Notes: generated by a model from the sequence alone, not told the origin. Positions 16,947-26,112 are shown, counted from the first letter of the stretch. The stretch is 64,000 nt of DNA from SLNP01 sp964568875 (GCA_964568875.1 CAZMSH010000008.1:49407-113406); one strand, 5' to 3'. Made by a program: numbers and translations.

Positions 16947-18224
16947 TTATTTTTTAAACCCGTAAACGGCATTCTCTCCAAGCTCCTCCTCTATTCTGAG
17001 CAACTGGTTATACTTTGCCATACGGTCGGAGCGGCTTAGCGAGCCGGTCTTAATCTGGCCCGAATTGGTAGCTACAGCAATGTCTGCTATAATGGCATCT
17101 TCCGTCTCACCCGAGCGGTGCGATGTCACTGTTGTCCAACCAGCCCTGTGAGCCATCTCGATACAATTGAGTGTTTCGGTAAGTGACCCTATCTGGTTTA
17201 CCTTTATCAATATTGAGTTGGCACATCCAAGTTCTATTCCCTTACTGAGATATTCAACATTTGTAACAAAAACATCATCACCGACAATCTGAATTTTGTC
17301 TCCGATCTTGTCAGTAAGAAGTTTCCAGCCGTCCCAGTCACTCTCTCCCATTCCATCTTCAATCGAATCGATCGGATACTTTTCCACCAATTCTGCAAGG
17401 TAATCAGCCTGCTGTGCGGACGTAAGCTTCTTGCCACCGCTGCCTTCAAACTTTGTATAATCGTACACACCGCTTACGAAGAACTCTGAAGCTGCACAGT
17501 CAAGGGCAATGGTAATGTCCCTGCCAGGTTCATAGCCCGCACCCTTAATAGCCTTCAGAATGCTTTCAAGGGCATCTTCGGTACCTTTCAGTGCCGGAGC
17601 AAATCCTCCTTCATCGCCAACAGCTGTACTCAGGCCTCTCTCCTTTAAGACTTTCTTTAAAGAATGAAAGACCTCTGCCCCCATTCTTAAACCTTCCCTG
17701 AACGTCGGCGCTCCAACCGGCCTGATCATAAATTCCTGAAATGCAATAGGAGCGTCGGAGTGCGAACCTCCATTGATGATATTCATCATCGGTACCGGCA
17801 AAGTAACAGTATTTACTCCGCCAATATAGCGGTAGAGCGGAAGTCCGTGCATCGATGCTGCAGCTCTTGCTACTGCCAGAGAAACACCAAGTATGGCGTT
17901 GGCTCCCAGATTGCTCTTTGTAGCGGTGCCATCGAGTTCAATCATTTTCCTGTCAATGCCGGCCTGATCAGAAACCTCCATTCCTATGATCTCCTCTGCT
18001 ATTACATTATTGACATTATGAACAGCCTTAAGGACTCCCTTTCCAAGATATCTGGTCTTATCACCATCCCTAAGCTCCAATGCTTCGTTTTCTCCTGTCG
18101 AGGCTCCTGACGGAACTGCTGCTCTTCCAGAATAACCGCTTGCTGTTGCAACTTCTACCTCTACTGTCGGATTACCTCGTGAATCGAGAATCTCCCTGGC
18201 GTGTACATAAACAATCTGACCCAT
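16947..18224 (-). CDS. eno: Enolase
   Basis: 425 aa, standard length. It converts 2-phosphoglycerate to phosphoenolpyruvate in glycolysis. Seen are the start IVYVHAREILDSRGNPTVEVEV, the acid/base glutamate region GDEGGFAPAL, metal ligands in IALDCAASEF, SIEDGMGESDWDGW and VGDDVFVTN, and the signature ILIKVNQIGSLTETL followed by SHRSGETED. It lies 97 bp downstream of rplQ, separated from the ribosomal operon by an intrinsic terminator. Confidence 0.98.
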   Translation of the reverse strand: MGQIVYVHAREILDSRGNPTVEVEVATASGYSGRAAVPSGASTGENEALELRDGDKTRYLGKGVLKAVHNVNNVIAEEIIGMEVSDQAGIDRKMIELDGTATKSNLGANAILGVSLAVARAAASMHGLPLYRYIGGVNTVTLPVPMMNIINGGSHSDAPIAFQEFMIRPVGAPTFREGLRMGAEVFHSLKKVLKERGLSTAVGDEGGFAPALKGTEDALESILKAIKGAGYEPGRDITIALDCAASEFFVSGVYDYTKFEGSGGKKLTSAQQADYLAELVEKYPIDSIEDGMGESDWDGWKLLTDKIGDKIQIVGDDVFVTNVEYLSKGIELGCANSILIKVNQIGSLTETLNCIEMAHRAGWTTVTSHRSGETEDAIIADIAVATNSGQIKTGSLSRSDRMAKYNQLLRIEEELGENAVYGFKK

Positions 18225-18268
18225 AACTCTGTATTTTTAAATTTAACCTTAATGCCAATTAATTGAAA

Positions 18269-18300
18269 AAGGGATATGGTCATGGTTATGACATATCCCT
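18269..18300 (-). terminator. Intrinsic terminator of the ribosomal supercluster
   Basis: Hairpin with arms AGGGATAT / ATATCCCT and inner GTCAT / ATGAC around a GGTT loop (one bulged base), followed on the minus strand by TTTTTC. It lies 22 bp after the rplQ stop and before eno, so it should end the long operon. Confidence 0.8.
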
Positions 18301-18321
18301 GATTCTGATCATGATGGTATT

Positions 18322-18969
18322 TTAATTCTCCTTCTCAGTATCTTCCTCTCCCTCTTCTGTACCGGCAATCTCATCACTACCCTCCTCTGCAATTACCTCA
18401 GCATCAGTCACAGTCTCCTGTACTTCAACCTCCTCAACAGGAGCATCAGTGCCGGCAACCGGTTCTTTATCTGCCGTTTCAGCAACTGCCTTAGCATCAT
18501 CATCCTTCTTTACTGAGCCATCGGCAGCGGGTTTAGCCTCAACCTTCTTTTTGGTACCTCTTCTGCGCCTGGTTGATTTTGTTTTTGAGTCTTCTGCAGA
18601 AAGCATATTCTCATTGAAATCAACGAGTTCGATAATACACATATCAGCATTGTCGCCAAACCGGGTTCCCGTTTTAAGAATCCTGGTATATCCTCCCGGT
18701 CTCTCGGCTATCTTGGGTGATACCTCGCGAAACAGTTCAGCAACAGCCAGCTTGTTACGCAGATAACTGAAGACCACCCTTCTTGAATGAGTTGTATCCT
18801 CCTTCGACCTGGTAATAAGAGGTTCAACGTAAGTACGCAGGGCTTTAGCCTTGGCCTCTGTTGTCGTAATGCGCTTATTCATAATGAGCGATGCAGCCAT
18901 GTTTGCCAGCATCGCCTTCCTGTGTGCACTCTTTCTTCCTAAATGGTTAACTACTCTAAGATGTCGCAT
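18322..18969 (-). CDS. rplQ: Ribosomal protein bL17 with long acidic tail
   Basis: 215 aa; the E. coli protein has 127. Residues 1 to about 118 are normal L17 (MRHLRVVNHLGRKSAHRKAML, GGYTRILKTGTRFGDNADMCIIELVD). The rest is a basic patch (STRRRRGTKKK) then a low-complexity tail rich in Glu, Asp, Ala, Val and Thr. L17 sits near the exit tunnel of the 50S subunit. Extended L17 is common in Bacteroidota. It is the last gene of the alpha cluster, 25 bp after rpoA. Confidence 0.97.
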   Translation of the reverse strand: MRHLRVVNHLGRKSAHRKAMLANMAASLIMNKRITTTEAKAKALRTYVEPLITRSKEDTTHSRRVVFSYLRNKLAVAELFREVSPKIAERPGGYTRILKTGTRFGDNADMCIIELVDFNENMLSAEDSKTKSTRRRRGTKKKVEAKPAADGSVKKDDDAKAVAETADKEPVAGTDAPVEEVEVQETVTDAEVIAEEGSDEIAGTEEGEEDTEKEN

Positions 18970-18994
18970 TTCTCTTTATCCTTACCGTTTCAAA

Positions 18995-19987
18995 TTAATC
19001 CTTATCCAACTTGTACTTACTCACATCCATACCAAATGACAGACTCATGTTCTCAAGAAGCTCATCGAGTTCGGTCAGCGATTTCTTTCCAAAGTTTCTG
19101 AACTTGAGAAGATCGTTTTTATTGAACTTCACCAGATCGCCAAGTGTGTCAACCTCTGCAGCCTTAAGGCAGTTAAGGGCTCTCACCGATAAATCAAGGT
19201 CAATAAGCCTGGTTTTGAGGAGCTGTCTCATATGCAGAATCTCCTCATCGAACTCCTCGTTGGCCATCTTGTCGTCTGAATCAATAGTGATCTTTTCATC
19301 AGAGAACAGCATAAAATGGTATATCAGTATCTTAGCAGCCTCTTTGAGAGCCTCCTTGGGATGGATTGACCCATCTGTGGATATCTCCAAAATAAGCTTC
19401 TCATAGTCGGTCTTCTGTTCAACACGGAAGTTTTCAACCGAATATTTTACATTCTTTACCGGGGTGAATATTGAATCTATTGCTATCAGTCCAAACTCAG
19501 CTTCAACGGGCTGATTTTCTTCAGCGGGAACATAGCCCCGGCCTTTTGATACAGTAAGTTCAATCTGGAGCTTAACATCCGGCTCCATCCTGCAGATCAG
19601 CTGGTCGGGATTCAATACTTCGAATGCGCTCAGAACAGTATTAAGCTGACCTGCCTTCAACTCTTCCTGTCCTGAGACCTTGAGTACTATCTTCTCATTG
19701 TCTGTTCCTTCAACCGTCTGCCTGAAACGTACCTGCTTCAGATTCAATACAATATCAGTAACATCTTCTATTACTCCGGTAATTGTAGAGAACTCATGAT
19801 CAACACCATCAATCTTGACGGTTGTTATCGCGAAGCCCTCAAGTGATGAAAGGAGTATCCTCCTCAGGGCATTTCCCACCGTAATACCGTAGCCGGGTTC
19901 AAGAGGGCGGAATTCGAACTTGCCGTACCGCTCGTCCGCTTCCAGCATTATTACTTTATCAGGTTTCTGGAATGCTAAAATGGCCAT
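18995..19987 (-). CDS. rpoA: RNA polymerase alpha subunit
   Basis: 330 aa. The N-terminal assembly domain has RFEFRPLEPGYGITVGNALRRILLSSLEG-type sequence, and the C-terminal domain (about 255-320) has LSVRALNCLKAAEVDTLGDL and FRNFGKKSLTELDELL for DNA and activator contact. It is the dimeric scaffold of RNA polymerase. It lies between rpsD (18 bp) and rplQ (25 bp). Confidence 0.98.
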   Translation of the reverse strand: MAILAFQKPDKVIMLEADERYGKFEFRPLEPGYGITVGNALRRILLSSLEGFAITTVKIDGVDHEFSTITGVIEDVTDIVLNLKQVRFRQTVEGTDNEKIVLKVSGQEELKAGQLNTVLSAFEVLNPDQLICRMEPDVKLQIELTVSKGRGYVPAEENQPVEAEFGLIAIDSIFTPVKNVKYSVENFRVEQKTDYEKLILEISTDGSIHPKEALKEAAKILIYHFMLFSDEKITIDSDDKMANEEFDEEILHMRQLLKTRLIDLDLSVRALNCLKAAEVDTLGDLVKFNKNDLLKFRNFGKKSLTELDELLENMSLSFGMDVSKYKLDKD

Positions 19988-20005
19988 AGGAATAGTCTTA
20001 TATTG

Positions 20006-20614
20006 TTACTTTGAGTATAATTCTACAATTAATTGTTCCTTGATATCCTCAGGAATTTCTGAGCGTTCAGGCAAATTCATGAATTTACCTGCCATCTGTG
20101 CATCATCCCATTCCAGCCATGACAGCTTTGAATACCTCCTGGTCTCCATCGAGTCAGTTATTACTTCGAGTGATTTAGACTTCTCGCGAACACCAATAAT
20201 ATCACCCGGCCTCAACTGTCTTGAAGGTATGTTGACTACATCTCCGTTCACAGTTATATGGCGGTGGCTGACTAGTTGACGTGCGGCAGCCCTGGTAGGA
20301 GCTATACCCAGTCTGAAGACTACATTGTCGAGACGCGACTCAAGCATCTGGAGCAGAACCTCACCGGTTACCCCCTTGCTATGCTGTGCCTTCTCAAAGG
20401 TGTTGCGGAACTGCCTTTCAAGAATACCATACGTGTATTTTGCCTTCTGCTTCTCCCTGAGCTGCAATCCATATTCGGATACTTTCTTCCGCTTTTTCAT
20501 CTGCCCGTGCTGACCGGGAGGATAATTCTTCCTGTCGAGATATTTGTCGGTACCAAAAATTGGTTCACCGAATTTCCTAGCAATCTTTGTTGTTGGTCCA
20601 GTATATCTTGCCAT
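20006..20614 (-). CDS. rpsD: Ribosomal protein uS4
   Basis: 202 aa. It starts MARYTGPTTKIARKFGEPIFG and carries the S4 RNA-binding domain (about 93-155, LESRLDNVVFRLGIAPTRAAARQLVSH). It nucleates 30S assembly on 16S rRNA. There is no zinc-cysteine knuckle at the N-terminus. It is 47 bp from the rpsK stop. Confidence 0.98.
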   Translation of the reverse strand: MARYTGPTTKIARKFGEPIFGTDKYLDRKNYPPGQHGQMKKRKKVSEYGLQLREKQKAKYTYGILERQFRNTFEKAQHSKGVTGEVLLQMLESRLDNVVFRLGIAPTRAAARQLVSHRHITVNGDVVNIPSRQLRPGDIIGVREKSKSLEVITDSMETRRYSKLSWLEWDDAQMAGKFMNLPERSEIPEDIKEQLIVELYSK

Positions 20615-20661
20615 TTGTATGCCTATATTTTTAATTCTTAATACTTATCCCGGTAATATTA

Positions 20662-21051
20662 TTACACTCTTCTCTTACCCGGAGGACGGCAACCGTTATG
20701 CGGAAGCGGAGTTACATCAACAATCTCAGTTATCTCAATGCCGCTGCCGTTAATTGATCTCATAGCCGATTCACGGCCTGAACCCGGACCCTTAACGAAA
20801 ACCTTTACTTTCCTTAGTCCAAGGTCAAATGCAACCTTGGCACAATCGCTGGCTGCCATCTGAGCTGCATAGGGTGTATTCTTCTTCGAACCCTTGAATC
20901 CCATCTTTCCGGCTGAGGCCCATGAAATAACCTGACCAGAATTATTGGTCATACTGATAATAATGTTGTTAAATGATGAATGTATGTGAGCCTGCCCTGT
21001 CGGTTCGACTTTTACGACCTTCTTCTTAACTGCTCCAGTCTTCTTTGCCAT
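20662..21051 (-). CDS. rpsK: Ribosomal protein uS11
   Basis: 129 aa with the family motifs AHIHSSFNNIIISMTNNSG and the C-terminal PHNGCRPPGKRRV. It forms part of the 30S platform. It lies 13 bp after rpsM, in the usual alpha-operon order. Confidence 0.98.
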   Translation of the reverse strand: MAKKTGAVKKKVVKVEPTGQAHIHSSFNNIIISMTNNSGQVISWASAGKMGFKGSKKNTPYAAQMAASDCAKVAFDLGLRKVKVFVKGPGSGRESAMRSINGSGIEITEIVDVTPLPHNGCRPPGKRRV

Positions 21052-21064
21052 ATTCTGTTACTTA

Positions 21065-21442
21065 TTATTTGGTAGCTTTTTTCTTGTTTGCAACGGTTTT
21101 CTTCCTTCCCTTACGGGTTCTGGCGTTATTCTTGGTGCTCTGACCTCTCACCGGAAGCCCGATACGATGACGTACTCCGCGATAACATCCTATGTCCATA
21201 AGTCTCTTAATATTAAGCTGCACCTCAGAACGAAGTTCTCCTTCCGTCTTGTAGGTCTCACTTATTATCCTACGGATTGAATTGATGTCATCATCATTCC
21301 ATTCCTGTACCTTCTTGTTCCGGTCGACACCGGCCTGGTCCAGAATCTTCTGTGCATTGCTGCGGCCAATACCGTAAATATAAGTAAGGCCAACTTCGCC
21401 TCTTTTGTTCCTTGGTAGGTCTACACCAACTATACGCGCCAT
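21065..21442 (-). CDS. rpsM: Ribosomal protein uS13
   Basis: 125 aa. It starts MARIVGVDLPRNKRGEVGLTYIYGIG and ends with the basic tail GQSTKNNARTRKGRKKTVANKKKA. It contacts the 50S subunit and P-site tRNA from the 30S head. It is 37 bp from the rpmJ stop. Confidence 0.98.
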   Translation of the reverse strand: MARIVGVDLPRNKRGEVGLTYIYGIGRSNAQKILDQAGVDRNKKVQEWNDDDINSIRRIISETYKTEGELRSEVQLNIKRLMDIGCYRGVRHRIGLPVRGQSTKNNARTRKGRKKTVANKKKATK

Positions 21443-21479
21443 ATGCCTCTATTTAATAAATGTGCAAAATTAGTTAAAA

Positions 21480-21596
21480 TTATCCCTGCCTCTGCTTGAA
21501 TTTGGGATTTTTCTTGTTTATCACATATAAACGTCCGTTCCTCCTGACGATCTTACAGTCGGCACTACGTTTCTTTACAGATGCTCTTACTTTCAT
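21480..21596 (-). CDS. rpmJ: Ribosomal protein bL36, zinc-ligand-poor form
   Basis: 38 aa. It begins MKVRASVKKRSADCKIVRR and ends NPKFKQRQG. Zinc-binding L36 has three cysteines and a histidine (positions 11, 14, 27 and 32); here only Cys14 remains, with Ser11, Asn27 and Phe or Lys near 32. So it is a zinc-independent type. It lies between infA and rpsM, as usual. Confidence 0.95.
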   Translation of the reverse strand: MKVRASVKKRSADCKIVRRNGRLYVINKKNPKFKQRQG

Positions 21597-21621
21597 TACT
21601 TTATATATTTTATATTCTCCG

Positions 21622-21840
21622 TTACTTATACCTGAATGTTATTCTTCCTTTTGTCAGATCATATGGCGACATCTCAACCTTAACCTTGTCTCCGGGCAGG
21701 ATTTTGATATAGTGCATCCTCATCTTGCCTGAGATATGAGCGGTTATGACATGGCCGTTCTCAAGTTCAACCCTGAACATTGCATTTGACAGAGCCTCAA
21801 TTATAGTTCCGTCCTGCTCGATTGATGGTTGTTTTGCCAT
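21622..21840 (-). CDS. infA: Translation initiation factor IF-1
   Basis: 72 aa, a single S1-type OB fold: QDGTIIEALSNAMFRVELENGH, then GKMRMHYIKILPGDKV and SPYDLTKGRITFRYK. It sits in the A site during initiation. Its start codon shares one base with the map stop (TAATG), implying coupled translation. Confidence 0.98.
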   Translation of the reverse strand: MAKQPSIEQDGTIIEALSNAMFRVELENGHVITAHISGKMRMHYIKILPGDKVKVEMSPYDLTKGRITFRYK

Positions 21841-22637
21841 TAGTCCTGACTTTTTTTCAATTCGTTATCAATAAACTCAAATGTTGTCAATACATCTGCC
21901 TTACCTTTATCAATAGCTACTGCATACTCAAAATGTGCGGAAGGCTTGCCATCTCCTGTCTTCACTGTCCAGCCATCACCACTCTGTATGGTATCACGCC
22001 TGCCCATATTTATCATCGGCTCAATGCATATAACCATACCCTTCTCCAGTTTTGGCCCCGAGCCTCGCCTGCCGAAGTTTGGAACCTCGGGTGACTCATG
22101 AAGCTTCCTGCCGATACCGTGACCCACCAACTCCCTGACAACTGTAAATCCGGCCCGCTCTGCCACTGTCTGAACAGCATAAGCTATGTCGCCGATGCGA
22201 TTTCCTGCCACAGCCATTCTCACTCCCGCCTCCAGTGACTCCCTGGTTGTGTCAAGAAGACGTTTTACCTTTTCATCAATCTCTCCTACAGCAAAGGTAA
22301 ATGCACTATCACCGTAGTACCCTTCAAGTATCACTCCACAGTCGACCGAAATAATGTCTCCCTCGCGGAGCACGTAGTCTGAAGGAATGCCGTGAACGAC
22401 AGCTTCGTTGACCGAAGTACAGAGTGTTGCCGGAAAACCATTGTATCCCTTGAAACCGGGAATACCGCCGTTATCACGAATATAGGTCTCAGCAAGCCGG
22501 TCAAGTCCCAGAGTTGTTATTCCTGGCTTTATTTCTGTTGCAAGCATACCCAGTGTTCTTGAAACCAGCGTATTGCTTGCACGCAGCAACTCGACCTCTT
22601 CCTCACTCTTCAAATATGACATCAAAGAACTTTTCAT
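21840..22637 (-). CDS. map: Type I methionine aminopeptidase
   Basis: 265 aa. It removes the N-terminal methionine from new proteins using two metal ions. Ligands are visible in SVDCGVILEGYYGDSAFTF (two Asp), ELVGHGIGRKLHESPEVPN (His), ICIEPMINMG (Glu) and AHFEYAVAI (Glu). It lacks an N-terminal SH3-linker extension. It lies 3 bp after secY and overlaps infA by one base. Confidence 0.97.
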   Translation of the reverse strand: MKSSLMSYLKSEEEVELLRASNTLVSRTLGMLATEIKPGITTLGLDRLAETYIRDNGGIPGFKGYNGFPATLCTSVNEAVVHGIPSDYVLREGDIISVDCGVILEGYYGDSAFTFAVGEIDEKVKRLLDTTRESLEAGVRMAVAGNRIGDIAYAVQTVAERAGFTVVRELVGHGIGRKLHESPEVPNFGRRGSGPKLEKGMVICIEPMINMGRRDTIQSGDGWTVKTGDGKPSAHFEYAVAIDKGKADVLTTFEFIDNELKKSQD

Positions 22638-22640
22638 TCA

Positions 22641-23966
22641 TTACATTGCCACACCGCCTGTACGCCCCTTGATACGGCCCGATTTCATCAAGCCGTCATA
22701 GTGACGCATAAGAAGGTGACTTTCAATCTGCTGAAGGGTGTCAAGCACTACCCCCACCAGAATCAACAGCGATGTACCGCCGTAGAACTGTGCAAATTGC
22801 TGACTGATACCAAAGTTAACTGCTATCGACGGCAATATTGCAACAAATGCCAGAAAGATCGAACCAGGAAGAGTTATTCTTGACATTATTCCGTCAATGA
22901 ACTCGACTGTCTTTCTTCCAGGTTTGATGCCCGGAATAAATCCTCCGTTCTTCTTCATATCCTCAGCCATCTGAACCGGATTGATGGTGATGGCAGTATA
23001 GAAATATGTAAAAGCAATTATAAGAAAAGCGGTAGTAAGGTTATACCAGAAACCGAACATATTGGAAAATGCAGTCATGAAACCGCCTCCCTCACTGCTG
23101 AAACCTCCTATTATTATAGGCAGCATCATAATAGCCTGAGCAAAGATAATCGGCATTACACCGGCAGCATTTACTTTCAATGGAATATACTGGCGAACCC
23201 CTCCGTACTGCTTGTTTCCAACAATCCTTCTTGCATACTGTACTGGTATCCTGCGTGTGCCCTGAACCAGAAGGATGGTTCCAAGTATTACTACAAACAA
23301 AAGTACAATTTCTACCAGAAGAGCTACCAGTCCGCCCGATCCGGTCAGCCTGATACCAGCTTCAAATATGAAGCTCGCCGGGAGACGGGCAATAATACCT
23401 ATCATAATGATCAGAGAAATTCCGTTACCTATACCCTTGTCGGTAATCTTCTCTCCCAGCCACATCACGAACATGGTTCCGGCTGTCAGAATAATTACAG
23501 ATGATACAGTAAAGAATGTTCCTGACAGAATAAAAGCACTCGGGGGGAGTACATTCATTATATTGGCCAGATAGGTCGGGGCCTGAAGCACCAGTATAAG
23601 TACCGTCAGATAACGTGTATACTGGTTCATCTTTCTCCTGCCGCTCTCTCCCTCTTTCTGCATCTTCTGGAAGAAGGGGAACACAATAGTAAGCAGCTGG
23701 ATGACGATTGAAGCCGAAATATATGGCATGATACCCAGGGCAAATATCGAAGCCTGAGAAAATGCTCCGCCGGAAAACATATCGAGGAGACCCATGATAC
23801 CTCCCGATGTCTGGGTCCTCAGAGCTTCAAGCTGTGAAGGATCGACTCCCGGCAGTGTTATGTAGGAACCTAGCCGGTAAAGAGCAATAATACCAAGAGT
23901 ATAGAGAATTCTTGCCTTAAGATCTTCTATTTTCCAAATGTTCTTTATCGTCTGTATAAATCTCAT
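22641..23966 (-). CDS. secY: Preprotein translocase subunit SecY
   Basis: 441 aa with ten membrane spans. It begins with a short cytoplasmic helix (IKNIWKIEDLKARILYTLGIIALYRLG), has LGIMPYISASIVIQLL, GEKITDKGIGNGISLIIM and the loop RRIPVQYARR. It is the channel of the Sec pathway. It follows rplO by 4 bp, the typical spc order. Confidence 0.98.
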   Translation of the reverse strand: MRFIQTIKNIWKIEDLKARILYTLGIIALYRLGSYITLPGVDPSQLEALRTQTSGGIMGLLDMFSGGAFSQASIFALGIMPYISASIVIQLLTIVFPFFQKMQKEGESGRRKMNQYTRYLTVLILVLQAPTYLANIMNVLPPSAFILSGTFFTVSSVIILTAGTMFVMWLGEKITDKGIGNGISLIIMIGIIARLPASFIFEAGIRLTGSGGLVALLVEIVLLFVVILGTILLVQGTRRIPVQYARRIVGNKQYGGVRQYIPLKVNAAGVMPIIFAQAIMMLPIIIGGFSSEGGGFMTAFSNMFGFWYNLTTAFLIIAFTYFYTAITINPVQMAEDMKKNGGFIPGIKPGRKTVEFIDGIMSRITLPGSIFLAFVAILPSIAVNFGISQQFAQFYGGTSLLILVGVVLDTLQQIESHLLMRHYDGLMKSGRIKGRTGGVAM

Positions 23967-23970
23967 CTGA

Positions 23971-24417
23971 TTACAATTTAACGACAGTTCCTGAATTGGC
24001 TTCTATTGCTTCTACGGCTGATTTGCTGAATGCATGGGCGTGTACTTCTATCTTACCCTCAAGCTTGCCCTTACCGAGTATCTTGACTTTGTCGTTCTTC
24101 GATATAAGGCCCGCACTTATCAGTGTCTGAATGTCTATCTTACCGAGACTCATCTTTTCTGAAAGCGTCTGAAGCGTACTTATGTTTATTCCCTTGTATT
24201 CCTTGCGGTTAATATTTTTAAAACCATATTTGGGAACTCGTCTCTGCAGAGGCATCTGACCTCCCTCAAAACCAACTTTCTTTGAGTAGCCCGAACGTGA
24301 TTTAGCTCCCTTATGGCCTCTTGAAGCGGTTCCGCCGCTTCCTGATCCTTCTCCCCTGCCCAGGCGTTTTCCCTTTTTAACCGAACCTTTTGCGGGTTTT
24401 AAGTTGTGTAACTCCAT
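23971..24417 (-). CDS. rplO: Ribosomal protein uL15
   Basis: 148 aa. The glycine- and basic-rich front (GKRLGRGEGSGSGGTASRGHKGAKSRSG) is followed by FEGGQMPLQRRVPKYGF and a C-terminal L15 domain. It helps late 50S assembly. Confidence 0.98.
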   Translation of the reverse strand: MELHNLKPAKGSVKKGKRLGRGEGSGSGGTASRGHKGAKSRSGYSKKVGFEGGQMPLQRRVPKYGFKNINRKEYKGINISTLQTLSEKMSLGKIDIQTLISAGLISKNDKVKILGKGKLEGKIEVHAHAFSKSAVEAIEANSGTVVKL

Positions 24418-24447
24418 GATTCCTTTGTAAATAAATATGGTTATATC

Positions 24448-24627
24448 TTAAATCTCCTCAACCTTTATAAGGTGCCTTACCTTTTCTACCATGCCCAGAA
24501 CCGGTCCTGTGGCATTATGCTCAACACTCTGATTCAGTTTCCTGATTCCGAGTGCCTCGAGAATTCTCTTCTGCCTTTCAGGCCTTCCTATCTTACTTCT
24601 TATCTGTGTAATACGTATCCTTTTCAT
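24448..24627 (-). CDS. rpmD: Ribosomal protein uL30
   Basis: 59 aa. It begins MKRIRITQIRSKIGRPERQK, has LGIRKLNQSVEHNATGPVLGM and ends RHLIKVEEI. The length and order between rpsE and rplO are standard. The start at 24627 is 13 bp after the rpsE stop. Confidence 0.95.
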   Translation of the reverse strand: MKRIRITQIRSKIGRPERQKRILEALGIRKLNQSVEHNATGPVLGMVEKVRHLIKVEEI

Positions 24628-24640
24628 GACGGTATCTTTC

Positions 24641-25156
24641 TTATCCGTTGAACACCTTATCCATCGTAATACCCCTGTGAGCGGCTACCGTGTGGGCATC
24701 GCGAAGCTCGAGAAGAGCAGCGAATGTTGCCTTCACAAGGTTATGGGGATTTGAAGAGCCTTTTGATTTCGCAAGTACATCACGAACACCAACACTCTCA
24801 AGAACAGCACGCATAGCACCACCGGCTTTTACTCCGGTTCCTTCAGATGCCGGCTTGATAAAAACCCTGGCTCCTCCAAATTTGGCGAACTGTTCGTGCG
24901 GAATCGTACCGTTGTATACCGGAACCTTAATAAGATTCTTCTTGGCATCTTCAATACCCTTTGCAATGGCAGTGGTTACCTCATTAGCCTTTCCCAGTCC
25001 GTGACCAACAATACCATCTTCATTGCCGACAACCACTATGGCTGAGAAACTGAAAGTACGGCCACCCTTGGTTACCTTGGTAACTCTCTGTATGCTAACC
25101 AGTCTGTCCTTTAGTTCCAGGTCGCTGGTCTTTACTTTTCTTATTCCTTCCGTCAT
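24641..25156 (-). CDS. rpsE: Ribosomal protein uS5
   Basis: 171 aa. The double-stranded RNA-binding domain has LVSIQRVTKVTKGGRTFSFSAIVVVGN, and the C-terminal domain has GTGVKAGGAMRAVLESVGVRDVLAKS. It shapes the mRNA entry channel and decoding accuracy. It lies 5 bp after rplR. Confidence 0.98.
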   Translation of the reverse strand: MTEGIRKVKTSDLELKDRLVSIQRVTKVTKGGRTFSFSAIVVVGNEDGIVGHGLGKANEVTTAIAKGIEDAKKNLIKVPVYNGTIPHEQFAKFGGARVFIKPASEGTGVKAGGAMRAVLESVGVRDVLAKSKGSSNPHNLVKATFAALLELRDAHTVAAHRGITMDKVFNG

Positions 25157-25161
25157 ACTTC

Positions 25162-25518
25162 TTAGAATTTTAATCCGCCTTCACGGGCAGCGTCTGCTAA
25201 TGATTTTACCCTTCCGTGGTATCTGTATCCGTTTCTGTCAAATACCACATTTTCTATTCCCTTCTCCCTGCACTTACCGGCTAAAAGCTTACCTACAAAT
25301 GCAGCCTGAGCCTTCTTGTCACCTGACTGTGAGGCAACATCTTTCTCCTTCGAGCATGCAGAAACAAGAGTAGTTGCATTCAGGTCATCTATCACCTGGG
25401 CATATATCTGTTTGTTACTGCGGAAGACAGACAGGCGGGGCTTTTCGGGGGTACCCTTTATTGTTTTGCGGATTCTCATCTTGATCCGCTTCCTGCTTTC
25501 AATTTTTGTTAAGGCCAT
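25162..25518 (-). CDS. rplR: Ribosomal protein uL18
   Basis: 118 aa. A basic start (RKRIKMRIRKTIKGTPEKPRLSVFRSNKQIYAQVIDD) and the end FDRNGYRYHGRVKSLADAAREGGLKF mark L18. It binds 5S rRNA in the 50S subunit. 20 bp separate it from rplF. Confidence 0.98.
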   Translation of the reverse strand: MALTKIESRKRIKMRIRKTIKGTPEKPRLSVFRSNKQIYAQVIDDLNATTLVSACSKEKDVASQSGDKKAQAAFVGKLLAGKCREKGIENVVFDRNGYRYHGRVKSLADAAREGGLKF

Positions 25519-25538
25519 CTTTTCTAACTGTTAACAAA

Positions 25539-26096
25539 TTATACACTTGCCGATTTTCCGGCCTTCCTTCTGATCTGCTCGCCGACAAACTTAATGCCTT
25601 TGCCCTTATATGGCTCAGGCGGACGAAGCGATCTGATCTTGGCAGCGACATGCCCGATAAGCTGTTTGTCAATGCTCTGAAGAGTAATGACAGGATTGCT
25701 CCTCTTTTCGGTTCTGGCTTCTACCTTTACTTCTCCGGGCAGCTCAATGATAACATCATGTGAGTATCCCAGGCTAAGGCTTAATCTCTGACCGTTTGAT
25801 TCTGCACGGTAGCCGACACCTACAAGCTCAAGCTCCTTCTTATAACCTTCAGACACACCCGTCACCATATTTGCTATCAAAGCCCGGTAAAGGCCATGCA
25901 GTGACTTGTGCTTTTTTGAGTCTGACGGTCTCGTGATCAATATCTGGTTATCTTCTGAAACTTCCACTCTGATATCCTTGTCTACATCCTGTGACAAAAC
26001 ACCCAGAGGGCCTTTCACACTAACCCTGTTGGTATCACTCACTTCAATAGTAACACCGGCAGGCAGGTTTACAGGTAATTTTCCTATTCGTGACAT
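25539..26096 (-). CDS. rplF: Ribosomal protein uL6
   Basis: 185 aa. It begins MSRIGKLPVNLPAGV; the second repeat has the family sequence SIDKQLIGHVAAKIRSLRPPEPYKGKGIKF. It lies near the factor-binding site of the 50S subunit. Confidence 0.98.
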   Translation of the reverse strand: MSRIGKLPVNLPAGVTIEVSDTNRVSVKGPLGVLSQDVDKDIRVEVSEDNQILITRPSDSKKHKSLHGLYRALIANMVTGVSEGYKKELELVGVGYRAESNGQRLSLSLGYSHDVIIELPGEVKVEARTEKRSNPVITLQSIDKQLIGHVAAKIRSLRPPEPYKGKGIKFVGEQIRRKAGKSASV

Positions 26097-26112
26097 TCAA
26101 GCACTCCTCCTT

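Noticed and set aside
18449..18766. 105-codon plus-strand frame opposite rplQ
   Set aside because: Shadow of the acidic low-complexity L17 tail.
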